A stretch of 42,144 nucleotides of DNA from Lachnospiraceae bacterium MD335 (GTDB taxonomy: Bacteria; Bacillota; Clostridia; Lachnospirales; Lachnospiraceae): assembly GCA_000403335.2 (NCBI GenBank), contig KE159630.1, forward strand, positions 569,568 to 611,711, in the 5' to 3' direction. Position 1 is the stretch's first letter, and every line of letters begins with the position of its first letter. The notes under the pieces are model-generated. The model was not told the DNA's origin. It worked only from the letters and a program-made list of their open reading frames with translations, and ran no database searches. The position numbers and the translations under genes were made by a program. Positions 32,574 through 40,074 of the stretch are shown piece by piece.

Positions 32574-33986
32574 TTGAGTGAGGCAAGTTTTACGCTGTTC
32601 CAAAATACAGCGGTAGGGATTGAAGTCATTCTGTATGCCTGCTGTCTGACGGCATTTTTCTATCCGTATATGGCGGGGCGGAAAAGGGGGCATCCGGCAG
32701 ACATCATAAAGATGTTGGCTGTGTTTGCATCCTATTCCATCATCTATTTTTTTAACATGGCAGTCAGTATGGGGGCGCTGGTCTGCATGGCTTCCGTAAT
32801 AGTCCTGCTGACGCTGGCGGCAAAGTATTTAGGGGTGGAAAAGAAAACCGCACTGTTCATGGGGGTGGTGTTCTTCTGCATCAGAAACCTGAGTTCGCTG
32901 GCGGTGGCAAGCGTGAATTTCTACACGGGCAGGCATCTTGTGAAAGGGGAGGAAGGAGTAGAGCGGGTACTTCGGAATGCAGCCCTGAATTTCTGTCTGG
33001 TGGAACTGCTGCAGCTTGTGCTTTTTTCCGCACTGCTGTATATGGTGGCACGCCAGATCAGGAAATGCAGGATGGAACTGCACATAAGGGAATTGTGCTA
33101 TCTGCTGCTGACGCCCGTGACGGGCATCCTGTTTGTCAATATTTTATTCCGGATTCTGATCGTGACCACGGGGGAGCTGTCCATACAGCTTTATGAGCAG
33201 TACCCGGTGCTGATAGGGATCGTGCCTGTGGCCGCCGCACTGTTTTATGCCGGTATTCTGGTGACCATAATATCTTATCAGAAAATGGTGGGACTCCAGA
33301 AGGAAAAGGAAAGGTATTTTGTGGAACAGCAGCAGGTCCATGCAATACAGGAGCGGATGGCGGAGGTGGATCAGTTCTATGACGGCATCCGCCGGATGAA
33401 GCATGAGATGAAAAACCATCTGACCAATATCAAGGGGCTGCTTGAAAGCGGGGACTATGGCAGCATGGGGCAGTACATTTCCAGAATGGATGAGAGCATG
33501 GATGCCTTTGAATTTTCCATAAAGACAGGGAATGCCGTTACTGACGTGATCGTGAACGACAGGCAGAAAGCAGCGGAAAAGCAGGGCATACGGTTCCGGT
33601 CAGAATTTACCTACCCGGAATCGGAAAGGTATGATGCCTATGACATCGGCATCATTGTAAACAACCTGCTGCAGAACGCCCTGGAAGCCTGCGGGGAGAT
33701 GCGGCAAGGCGACAGGTACATTTTCATTTCCAGCAGGCAGAAGAGAAAGTTCTTCCTGATCGAGGTCAGAAACCCGTTTGAAGGGGAGATCATCATGGAT
33801 GCGGATACGAACCTCCCAATCTCCACAAAGGAAAAGGAGCCTTTCGGAAGGCAGGGTTCCATGCATGGGATCGGGCTTTCCAATGTAAAGAGGGAAGCGG
33901 AGAAATATATGGGGGATGTGGATATCAAGGTAAAGAAAAATGAGTTCAGTGTAACGGTGATGTTACAGGAAAGGAGACAGGTATGA
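32574..33986 (+). CDS. GHKL sensor histidine kinase, locus 2, full length
   Basis: A 470-residue kinase starting at TTG seven bases after AGGAGG. About six or seven membrane segments fill residues 10-245. The catalytic half has H-box MKHEMKNHLTNIKG (His near 277), N-box NNLLQNALEAC (near 362) and G-box MHGIGLSNV. It is the full-length counterpart of the shortened kinase at 9416. Its stop overlaps the first effector-like gene (ATGA), tying effector translation to kinase translation. Confidence 0.92.
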   Translation: MSEASFTLFQNTAVGIEVILYACCLTAFFYPYMAGRKRGHPADIIKMLAVFASYSIIYFFNMAVSMGALVCMASVIVLLTLAAKYLGVEKKTALFMGVVFFCIRNLSSLAVASVNFYTGRHLVKGEEGVERVLRNAALNFCLVELLQLVLFSALLYMVARQIRKCRMELHIRELCYLLLTPVTGILFVNILFRILIVTTGELSIQLYEQYPVLIGIVPVAAALFYAGILVTIISYQKMVGLQKEKERYFVEQQQVHAIQERMAEVDQFYDGIRRMKHEMKNHLTNIKGLLESGDYGSMGQYISRMDESMDAFEFSIKTGNAVTDVIVNDRQKAAEKQGIRFRSEFTYPESERYDAYDIGIIVNNLLQNALEACGEMRQGDRYIFISSRQKRKFFLIEVRNPFEGEIIMDADTNLPISTKEKEPFGRQGSMHGIGLSNVKREAEKYMGDVDIKVKKNEFSVTVMLQERRQV

Positions 33987-34810
33987 GTATCAGTAATGTA
34001 AGCGGCGCAGGAGTAAACCCCTATGCCTACACAAACAGAAGCCAAAAGGCGGCAGGAACCGGGAATTTTGCGGAGGAGGTGCAGAAAGCCGCGGAAGGAA
34101 AGAATGCGGCGGAAAAATCCGGCTCATCAGCATGGGCGGGGGACATGGTAATTAATTATCCGCCGAATTTAGCTAAAGTTTCAAATAGTTCAGTTGGTGG
34201 AAAATCCAAAGATGAAATGACGTTGGATGAGTATAAGCAATGGGTTATGAATGAAATATCCCAAATGCCCGTTAGCGGGTGGGCTCGTTCTACATACTCA
34301 TCGGGAGCAATTATAATTAAAGAAGAAGCTTTTGAAAGAATGAAAATTGATCCAGAGTATGAGGAATATGTTTTGAATCGGGTACGTTCAGCATGTTCGG
34401 TTCAAGGTATAACCGGATGTTCAAACTATGTTGGTTATGATGTTATCGGGGCATCCCCGGAAGAATGCTACGGTTATGCGGGACCGGTGGGAGGCAGCGG
34501 CTCTAATTTTGCCGGAAATGAAAAATCATGGTGGGAAAAACGCCATGAGAGGATGGAAGAACTGATGGAGGAACAGGAGAAGGAGGCGGTCAAAAAAGCA
34601 CAGGCAAGGAAGGCGGCGGCACAGGAGAACTACCTGAAAAGTCAGATGGCAAGCAGGCAGAGGTTACAGGCATTTCTTGCAGGGGGAATGCAAAGCGGTG
34701 ACGATGCGGCGGCATTCCAGACCGCAGGAGTAAGCGCACTTGCGGCAACTGCCTATGAGGAAAACATAAGCACATTCAGCAAAAGCGTGGTTGGAAATCA
34801 GAAAATATAA
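33983..34810 (+). CDS. Effector-like protein coupled to the locus 2 kinase
   Basis: A 275-residue protein starting MSISNVSGAGVNPYAY, overlapping the kinase stop by four bases. A low-complexity N-terminal ~75 residues is followed by a conserved part (LDEYKQWVMNEISQMP, then AFERMKIDPEYEEYVLNRV, then YVGYDVIGASPEECYGYAG) shared with the 10548 product. A charged helix (RHERMEELMEEQEKEAVKKA) ends it. The middle (about 34140-34460) is more A/T-rich than the flanks, suggesting an exchanged segment. Possibly DUF6033-like. No signal peptide or catalytic motif seen. Confidence 0.7.
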   Translation: MSISNVSGAGVNPYAYTNRSQKAAGTGNFAEEVQKAAEGKNAAEKSGSSAWAGDMVINYPPNLAKVSNSSVGGKSKDEMTLDEYKQWVMNEISQMPVSGWARSTYSSGAIIIKEEAFERMKIDPEYEEYVLNRVRSACSVQGITGCSNYVGYDVIGASPEECYGYAGPVGGSGSNFAGNEKSWWEKRHERMEELMEEQEKEAVKKAQARKAAAQENYLKSQMASRQRLQAFLAGGMQSGDDAAAFQTAGVSALAATAYEENISTFSKSVVGNQKI

Positions 34811-34840
34811 GCATTCCGGGCATTTTGAAGTAAGGAAGAT

Positions 34841-34899
34841 CATGCCCGGACTTACCGCAAGGGGGCATAGGCGGCCCTGAATGACAGAGGGGCCGCAGG
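34841..34899 (+). repeat. Hairpin repeat R2, copy d
   Basis: CCCGGACTTACCGCAAGGGG, then GCGGCCCTGAATGACAGAGG and GGCCGC, ending about 15 nt before the GGAGG of the next gene. Very close to copy a in locus 1. Confidence 0.75.
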
Positions 34900-34927
34900 T
34901 AAGATTTTTTGAAGGAGGATGATTATT

Positions 34928-35551
34928 ATGGCAATTTCAGGAGTAACGGATTACACGAACACATATGCGGCGGGCAGGACAAATGGGAACAGTTCCCTCA
35001 ATGGGGATTCGCAGGCTTATCTTAATAGTCTGAAAGAGAAATACCCGGATGTGAACATAACGGTTGCGGATTTCAAAAACGGAAAACAGGAAGATGCCTA
35101 TATGCTTGGGAGCAGGGGTTATAACAACATGGCGGTTTCCTCCAGTATTGTGGAGAAGATGGCGAAAGACCCGGCAGCGGCGGCAAAGTATGAGAAAGTC
35201 TTTGCAGAAATGTCCGGCAATTCGGAGCGGATTGAGAAGTTCGCAAGAGAGAACAATGATGAGATACTCAGTGCAGGAGCCCTTATTGACAAGAATGGGA
35301 AAGTGTCTTACTGGATGGTCGGCAGGAGCAAGGACACAATGGAGAACCCCGGTACGGTCTATAAGGAAAAGGTACAGAAACAGATAGCGGAAAAACGTGC
35401 GAAGAAGAAAGAGGAAGAAGCCTTAAAGGAGAAGAAGCTGGCAAAGGCTGAATCCGTGGAAAAACTGATGGAACAGATAAAGGCGGGAACAAGCCAGCCC
35501 GTGAAACTGCAGGAAGAAGGCAAAGGCGCACAGTTGGATTTGACCATATAG
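34928..35551 (+). CDS. Effector-like protein, M-x-I-x-G-V start (DUF6033-like)
   Basis: A 207-residue protein starting MAISGVTDYTNTYAAG; the ATG nine bases upstream abuts GGAGG, so 34928 is preferred. YLNSLKEKYPDVNITVADF, MAVSSSIVEKMAKDPAAAAK and GALIDKNGKVSYWMVGRS form a compact domain (about residues 28-145) that I associate with DUF6033-type Lachnospiraceae proteins (from memory). A lysine/glutamate-rich helix follows. No signal peptide. It sits between two other array proteins with R2 upstream. Unknown function. Confidence 0.7.
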   Translation: MAISGVTDYTNTYAAGRTNGNSSLNGDSQAYLNSLKEKYPDVNITVADFKNGKQEDAYMLGSRGYNNMAVSSSIVEKMAKDPAAAAKYEKVFAEMSGNSERIEKFARENNDEILSAGALIDKNGKVSYWMVGRSKDTMENPGTVYKEKVQKQIAEKRAKKKEEEALKEKKLAKAESVEKLMEQIKAGTSQPVKLQEEGKGAQLDLTI

Positions 35552-35567
35552 AAGGAGGAATTTTATC

Positions 35568-36137
35568 ATGCGTATAGGAAATAACAGTCAGGGAATCTGG
35601 CAGCTCTTATCAAGGATGAACGGTGGCAAAACAAACATGAATACACCTTTCGCCGGGGCAAGGCGTTCCAGTGCGGGCGGGAAGAATACGCTGGAAGACC
35701 AGCTTACCGGACATAGGAAAAATTCTTATGGTGTGGAAGGGATGTGCGTTACCAACAATCCCAATGCGAGGAAGATTATCAAGGTATCTGATGAGATGAA
35801 GCAGCGCGTTTTTAACAGCGTGAAGGATGCGTATTATAAATACAATGGAATGTCCGGTGACAATGAGGCAGAGTGGGAAGAAATGGCCCAGGCAAAAAAC
35901 AATTATTATAAGACATTAAAGAAGGAAGACCGGGTAGCTGCGGCATGGACTTTAGGGCAGTTGGAAATAAGCATTGGGAGGAAGGTAGCCAATGCCGTGA
36001 AAGAAAAGGTACCCGGCTGGACGCATGGCAAACCGATTCCGTCTGATGTGCTGGATGAAATCTTTGCGGATGAGAGCATCACGTCAATGGTATCTGGGAA
36101 ATCTGGCATGGTGGAAGGGCTGGATATACAGGTATAA
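35568..36137 (+). CDS. Effector-array protein, 189 residues, unknown function
   Basis: Starts MRIGNNSQGIWQLLSRMNGG after GAAGGAGGAA. It is basic at the N-terminus and helical in the middle (DEMKQRVFNSVKDAYYKYNG, AAAWTLGQLEISIGRKVANA), and ends MVEGLDIQV. Its last codons and the CCGCAGAGGCGC/GCCTCTGCGG hairpin after it (36155-36183) match the relic at 9290-9345, so a close relative once existed in locus 1. No known domain, signal peptide or membrane segment. Confidence 0.7.
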   Translation: MRIGNNSQGIWQLLSRMNGGKTNMNTPFAGARRSSAGGKNTLEDQLTGHRKNSYGVEGMCVTNNPNARKIIKVSDEMKQRVFNSVKDAYYKYNGMSGDNEAEWEEMAQAKNNYYKTLKKEDRVAAAWTLGQLEISIGRKVANAVKEKVPGWTHGKPIPSDVLDEIFADESITSMVSGKSGMVEGLDIQV

Positions 36138-36152
36138 TCCTTACACCCTATT

Positions 36153-36230
36153 CCGCAGAGGCGCATGATGCTTTGCCTCTGCGGTCTGCCCGGAGGCGAG
36201 GGCGCGGCTCTGAATGGGAAAGCAGCGAAG
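36153..36230 (+). repeat. Terminal dyad and degenerate R2 copy
   Basis: CCGCAGAGGC pairs with GCCTCTGCGG (36153-36183) and is followed by TGCCCGGAGGCGAGGGCGCG and GCTCTGAATGGGAAAG, a decayed R2. The same dyad occurs at 9321-9348. Confidence 0.6.
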
Positions 36231-36310
36231 GGAGGGGTGGCAGGGGAAGTTAGGCAGTATATTTATCCCCAGCGTTCCTACAGATTAAGTGTTGTTTTGG
36301 AGGAACCTAA

Positions 36311-36847
36311 ATGAATATGCTTTATGAAAAATATAAAAATTTGAAGATAGACGGTAGTTGGATTGGTTTAGAACTTGGAGGAGGAATGCCGTGTTTTTGC
36401 ATACCTATTGGAGCTGAAATTATTGGTTGGGATAATGGCATACACTACTGCTTTATTGAAGGTTTTGGAGATATGGTTTTCTGTGTTAATCCAGAAACTT
36501 GTTGCGATTACTTTGTCTATCCCATTGCCCGTAATTTTTGCGATTTCTTAGGGCTGATACTCGCCACTGGTGGTACAAATACTCTGCAACAGATTATTTG
36601 GTGGGACAAGAAAATGTTTGATGATTTTGTTAATTGTCCAGAAGAACAGGAATATAAAGCTCGGCCCGAAGTAAAAAGCGTTTTGGATACAATTCGCAAA
36701 GGGATGGATGTAGCATTGATAGATACCCCGTTTGAGTATATCAAAGATTTGCAAAGCAAATTCCCTTATGAGCAAATTTCATTTACAAATGAGTATTATG
36801 ATATTTTAGGAATTGAGTGCCCTAATGGAACAGTGCCAGAAGATTGA
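36311..36847 (+). CDS. Possible immunity-type protein (SUKH-like guess), 178 residues
   Basis: A soluble protein starting MNMLYEKYKNLKIDG after TTTTGGAGG. It is rich in aromatic residues and cysteines (IGLELGGGMPCFCIPIGAEI, GWDNGIHYCFIEGFGDMVF, VYPIARNFCDFLGLILATGG), with WWDKKMFDDF and a helical tail. The loop-strand pattern recalls SUKH/SMI1-type immunity proteins, but I cannot name a family. Its codons are clearly A/T-richer than the effectors before it, suggesting separate origin. R1 copy e follows, consistent with a cassette in an immunity-like position. Confidence 0.5.
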   Translation: MNMLYEKYKNLKIDGSWIGLELGGGMPCFCIPIGAEIIGWDNGIHYCFIEGFGDMVFCVNPETCCDYFVYPIARNFCDFLGLILATGGTNTLQQIIWWDKKMFDDFVNCPEEQEYKARPEVKSVLDTIRKGMDVALIDTPFEYIKDLQSKFPYEQISFTNEYYDILGIECPNGTVPED

Positions 36848-36880
36848 GAGAGTAACAAGATTTGGAATATATTTTCCAAT

Positions 36881-36935
36881 AAGGTCACAGCCCGACAAGG
36901 CAGGTATCCCCTATGTTCTGACAGATTGGGGAATT
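36881..36935 (+). repeat. Hairpin repeat R1, copy e (degenerate)
   Basis: GGTCACAGCCCGACAAGGCA, then TATCCCCTATGTTCTGACAG and ATTGGGGAATT. The outer stem is mostly lost, but the order of elements is kept. Confidence 0.65.
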
Positions 36936-36962
36936 AAAAACAGATTTTGGAAGAGGTATCAT

Positions 36963-37310
36963 ATGAAAAAGAACATTATTTTATGGATGGCGGCTTTGGC
37001 GGTAGTTATGCTGGCGTTTCCGTGGCTTGCGGTTACTTTCGTAAAAGGCGATGCAGGAATGGCGGTATGCTTTCTTCTGTTTTTTGCAGTCAATCCATTA
37101 TATTCCGTGCTGATCGGAACATTTGTGGGAAAGGACATCCGGCACTTATGGAGCCTTCCGGTTATTTCGGCTATGCTGTTCCTTATAGGTACATGGATAT
37201 TCTTTGACATGGGGGAAACGGCATTTATCCTGTATGCGGCAGTTTATCTTGCCTTGGGGATAGCGACCATGCTGATTTCCATGCTAATCAGAAAGAAAAC
37301 GCAGAAGTAA
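36963..37310 (+). CDS. Small four-helix membrane protein
   Basis: A 115-residue membrane protein with about four hydrophobic segments (NIILWMAALAVVMLAFPWLA, then AVCFLLFFAVNPLYSVLIG, LPVISAMLFLIGTWIFF, FILYAAVYLALGIATMLISM) and a basic end. GAAGAGG precedes the ATG at 36963; a longer frame from 36813 runs through R1 and has no ribosome site. It lies between R1 copies e and f, like a cassette. Small multi-pass proteins in toxin-immunity arrays can be immunity proteins; nothing here proves it. Confidence 0.6.
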   Translation: MKKNIILWMAALAVVMLAFPWLAVTFVKGDAGMAVCFLLFFAVNPLYSVLIGTFVGKDIRHLWSLPVISAMLFLIGTWIFFDMGETAFILYAAVYLALGIATMLISMLIRKKTQK

Positions 37311-37360
37311 CCTGACAAGGTAGGGCGGGCATCCCGGTGTTCTTGCAGACTGAAAATAGG
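37311..37360 (+). repeat. Hairpin repeat R1, copy f
   Basis: CCTGACAAGGTAGGGCGGGC, then ATCCCGGTGTTCTTGCAGAC and TGAAAATAGG; the 3' arm is lost. Confidence 0.65.
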
Positions 37361-37579
37361 ATGGTTTCATGTTTTAAGAGAGAAGGTGACATTATAAAAA
37401 AAGGCAATAAGAAAGATAAAATATCTTATTATGTTGGTTGGGGTATAGCTTATGGAACATTTGCTGGAGGAATATTTAGTGTTTTGCTTCCTGAGCATTT
37501 GTTAGTTGTACTCTGCTTGGGAATTGCTTTCGGCGCAGTGGCAGGTGTGGTTTTCGGGAAAAGAAAACTTAGTATGTAG
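37361..37579 (+). CDS. Small two-helix membrane protein, start uncertain
   Basis: The frame encodes about 72 residues with two glycine-rich membrane segments (YYVGWGIAYGTFAGGIFSVL and LLVVLCLGIAFGAVAGVVFG) and a basic end. The ATG at 37361 lies in the tail of R1 without a clear ribosome site. AGAAGGTGA near 37381 would fit a start at ATT/ATA codons about 12-15 bases further on, giving about 64 residues. It lies between R1 copies f and g. Confidence 0.5.
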   Translation: MVSCFKREGDIIKKGNKKDKISYYVGWGIAYGTFAGGIFSVLLPEHLLVVLCLGIAFGAVAGVVFGKRKLSM

Positions 37580-37600
37580 GACCCCCAGCCTCACATTCCA

Positions 37601-37672
37601 AATAGGCAAGAGAGGGCGGGCAGGCATCCCCGGTTTTCCGGCAGATTGGGGGAATCAGGGAGCAGGAAGAGG
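37601..37672 (+). repeat. Hairpin repeat R1, copy g
   Basis: GCAAGAGAGGGCGGGCAGGC, then ATCCCCGGTTTTCCGGCAGA, TTGGGGGAATCAGGGAGCAG and GAAGAGG, leading into the ribosome site of the next gene. Confidence 0.75.
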
Positions 37673-37680
37673 ATGTATCT

Positions 37681-38109
37681 ATGAAAGAATGTATAAAGAA
37701 CCGGGTACATGAATTGTACTGGAGAGATGATATAAATTGTGCGAGGACAGCAATCATCTGTTTGGGTGAATTATTTGAAACAGCTATTGAACAGCAAACA
37801 CTGTGGTCTGCGGTTGGATTGCATGGTGCTGGAGGTTATAGGGCGCAATGCGGCTTAGTTGAAGGCGCACTTATGTTCATAGGGATTTATCTTCATGTGA
37901 TGGGGAAAACAGAAGATGAAATTGTATCTGCCTGTTATAACTTTGCGTCTGCTTTTGAAAAAACATTTGGTTCATTAAGATGTTTTGAACTACGCCCTAC
38001 GGGATTTTCAGAAAATGATCCGCCACATATGTGTGAAAATTTGACTTGTAAAGGGATTGAATTTGCGTACCAGTATATTTTGAAGGTCACAAAGAAATAT
38101 CCTCAATAA
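37681..38109 (+). CDS. C_GCAxxG_C_C family putative redox protein, copy 2
   Basis: A 142-residue near-duplicate of the 12881-13297 product, with the same cysteine pattern (INCARTAIICLGELFE, RAQCGLVEGALMFIG, FGSLRCFELRP, PHMCENL) plus an extra Cys (TCKGIEF) and four more C-terminal residues (KYPQ). Both copies share the few bases between R1 and the start (TAT-CTATGAAAGAAT/TGT), so they share an ancestor cassette. The neighbours differ: here it is between membrane-protein and 132-residue cassettes. Confidence 0.75.
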   Translation: MKECIKNRVHELYWRDDINCARTAIICLGELFETAIEQQTLWSAVGLHGAGGYRAQCGLVEGALMFIGIYLHVMGKTEDEIVSACYNFASAFEKTFGSLRCFELRPTGFSENDPPHMCENLTCKGIEFAYQYILKVTKKYPQ

Positions 38110-38190
38110 GGTCACAGCCTGACAAGGCAGGGCGGGCATCCCCGGTGTTCCCGCAGATTGGGAAATTGGGGAGCAGAGAGAGGAGGTGAA
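38109..38190 (+). repeat. Hairpin repeat R1, copy h
   Basis: GGTCACAGCCTGACAAGGCA, GGGCGGGCATCCCCGGTGTT, CCCGCAGATTGGGAAATTGG, then GGAGCAG and GAGGAGGTGAAAG. CCCCGGT pairs with ATTGGGG through two G-U pairs. Confidence 0.8.
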
Positions 38191-38197
38191 AGTCAGT

Positions 38198-38596
38198 ATG
38201 GAATTCTATTCATTACAGGAATTGCTAAAACAATATTTGGATTGGGGATTTGATTTTGCTTCCATCAGCATAGCAACACAAATACCAGAAGAAGAATTAC
38301 GGCAGTTATACAGTAATGAAAATTATAGATTAAGAGATAAGGATAAAGAGAAGTATCTTATGGTATTTTTGCTACAGATTTGCTGTGAAAAACCGGACAA
38401 TGATGAATATTACAGGGCATTGCTTGAGAGCCTTACACAATGCTTCAAGATACCACTGGAAGCGATAGCAAATTATATAGGAGTGGATGTTGATGGGTTA
38501 TCGGGCTTTGAAAGCAGCAGTGATAAAGACAGAATTGAAAAGTGCATAGCACATCTGTTTACTACCTTTATTCGAAATCCGAGTTATTCGGTGTAG
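38198..38596 (+). CDS. 132-residue cassette protein, unknown function
   Basis: A soluble, helix-rich acidic protein starting MEFYSLQELLKQYLDWGFDF after GAGGAGGTGAAAG; a GTG at 38186 lies within the ribosome site. IATQIPEEELRQLYSNEN could be a helix-turn-helix-like bend and CFKIPLEAIANYIGVDVDGL a second one, but neither is convincing. A remnant of the same gene start is left at 13378-13402 beside R1 copy b in locus 1. It sits in the immunity-like slot just upstream of a frameshifted effector. Confidence 0.6.
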   Translation: MEFYSLQELLKQYLDWGFDFASISIATQIPEEELRQLYSNENYRLRDKDKEKYLMVFLLQICCEKPDNDEYYRALLESLTQCFKIPLEAIANYIGVDVDGLSGFESSSDKDRIEKCIAHLFTTFIRNPSYSV

Positions 38597-38636
38597 TAAA
38601 GGGAGCTATCCCTGATATGCAACGAGGAGGTTGAAC

Positions 38637-39153
38637 GTGGATATAACAGGAATAGCAAAAAGCCGCCATGCGGACATCCCCAAAGCGTCATCCAAAAAGG
38701 AATGGAAGCTGTCCGATTCCCTCCGGGAGAAGATAACAGGATGCGGCGCAGGATGTCTATATGGGGAATAAGTTCCTTGCCCTGCGGAAAAGCGAGGTCG
38801 CCAAAGTCGCGCCGGACAGGGCGGCGCTGATGGGGAAGGTCAGTCAGGAAATGGCGGACATGAAAACGATACGGGAGGCTGACAGGCGGTGGCTGTGCCT
38901 CCTGTTCGGGGAGCCGTATGAAGCTAAGTTCCAGTCCGAGGGGACGGGCTCCGCCGTCCATGTGTATGACGGGAACGGTGATGAGGTACTGACCTACACG
39001 GCGGGCGTGGGCTGGCATGAGAAGGAGTCGAAGGCGGAGACGCAGGTACACGGTGCTTTGAAGGCTGCCTACTATGATGCGTTCCGGGCGGCAAGGCAGG
39101 AGATAAATGCCGGGGCTGTGGAAATGCAGGGCGGCTTTGATGCGGGGGCGTAG
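38637..39153 (+). pseudogene. Frameshifted effector-like gene
   Basis: A GTG at 38637, six bases after GAGGAGG, opens a frame reading MDITGIAKSRHADIPKASSK to LREKIT, which stops at 38771. From about 38737 the next frame continues with QDAAQDVYMGNKFLALRKSE and runs to 39153. One extra base near 38734-38738 (ATAACAGG where ATACAGG would join the frames) explains the break; the repaired protein would be about 171 residues. The downstream part is a conserved-looking region (VAKVAPDRAALMGKVSQEMA, WLCLLFGEPYEAKF). An internal ATG at 38761 could still give 130 residues. Confidence 0.75.
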
Positions 39154-39227
39154 TAGGAGCAGTGTGTCGTTTTCTCCAGTTTTTGTTAGATTGGAGAATA
39201 GGAAGAAAATATGGAGAGGTGCTATAA

Positions 39228-39476
39228 ATGAAAAAGGTTGTGACTTGGGGATTAGTTTTATCATATATTGCTCTTTGCATTGCTATATGTGTCATGGGAA
39301 TAAAAATATTTGATGGCAATTATGACATTGTGGCAGAAGGCTGCATAGCATTTATTTTTCTTTTGATTAGTTGCGGATGCAATATCTATAGGGCATTTAG
39401 CAATAGGTGTCCGCATTGTGGAAAAATACGATTGTCAAATGGCAAATACTGCGCTCATTGTGGGAAAGAGATTTGA
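39228..39476 (+). CDS. Small membrane protein with C-terminal zinc ribbon
   Basis: An 82-residue protein with two membrane segments (VVTWGLVLSYIALCIAICVM and IVAEGCIAFIFLLISCGCNI) and a C-terminal zinc ribbon (CPHCGK, then YCAHCGKEI). GGAGAGG precedes the ATG. It is the last gene of locus 2 before the terminator and Com-like genes. A/T-rich codons set it apart from the preceding effector. Confidence 0.7.
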   Translation: MKKVVTWGLVLSYIALCIAICVMGIKIFDGNYDIVAEGCIAFIFLLISCGCNIYRAFSNRCPHCGKIRLSNGKYCAHCGKEI

Positions 39477-39611
39477 ATCCATCAAGTCAGCTATACTTAC
39501 CCTGTTTCTATAGCATTAACTTCAAAATAAATCCTGAGATGCAAATTGGCAATACGGTACAGTGGGTAGAGGGAAGCACCACACGAAGAAAATTAACAAT
39601 ATACAAACGAT

Positions 39612-39660
39612 AAAAGGGAACCGAGCAGAGCGTAGTTGTCATTTGTCTGGTTCCCTTGTT
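39612..39660 (+). terminator. Terminator ending effector locus 2
   Basis: AAGGGAACC pairs with GGTTCCCTT, followed by GTT; preceded by the same ACAAACGAT as the locus 1 copy at 16605-16648. Confidence 0.85.
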
Positions 39661-39731
39661 ACATATTAGTACGGGGAGGCGGAAAATAAGGCCGGTCACT
39701 GGCCGGAGTGGAGTAAAGGAGGAGGCGGCAG

Positions 39732-39914
39732 ATGGAAGTGATCAGATGCCCCAACCCCAAATGCAGGAGGCGCATTTTGGATGATGAGGGAACAGAGACG
39801 GAGTGGACGGTCCTTGAGATCAAATGCCAGCACTGCGGAAAACTGGTAAGGCTGCACTTCGGCCCGGAAGGGATAGAGGCTGGCATATATGAGAGGAAGA
39901 AACGGCGGAGATGA
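39732..39914 (+). CDS. Com-like zinc-ribbon protein
   Basis: A 60-residue protein starting MEVIRCPNPKCRRRILDDEG after GGAGGAGG, with CPNPKC and CQHCGK as the two zinc-binding halves and a basic C-terminus. It resembles Mu Com-type small zinc ribbons and the proteins at 16715 and 40075. Confidence 0.75.
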   Translation: MEVIRCPNPKCRRRILDDEGTETEWTVLEIKCQHCGKLVRLHFGPEGIEAGIYERKKRRR

Positions 39915-39984
39915 TTCTGCTGTTTTTTTATGCATTCCGTGATTAAGGGGCGGCATTCCGGGCCATACTGGTAACAGGCAATGG

Positions 39985-40007
39985 AAATTTCTGGTAATTT
40001 CCACCGA
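39985..40007 (+). other. Short perfect hairpin between Com-like genes
   Basis: TGGAAATT pairs with AATTTCCA around TCTGGT. A related but imperfect sequence (AATGGAAATTTTTGGAAATT) lies at 16949-16968, just before the truncated tail gene. Confidence 0.5.
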
Positions 40008-40074
40008 TGGGACATTTTATGCTGAGTGCATAACATGGCTTTGTCATCCAAAACAGGCTGTGGAGGTATACGGT

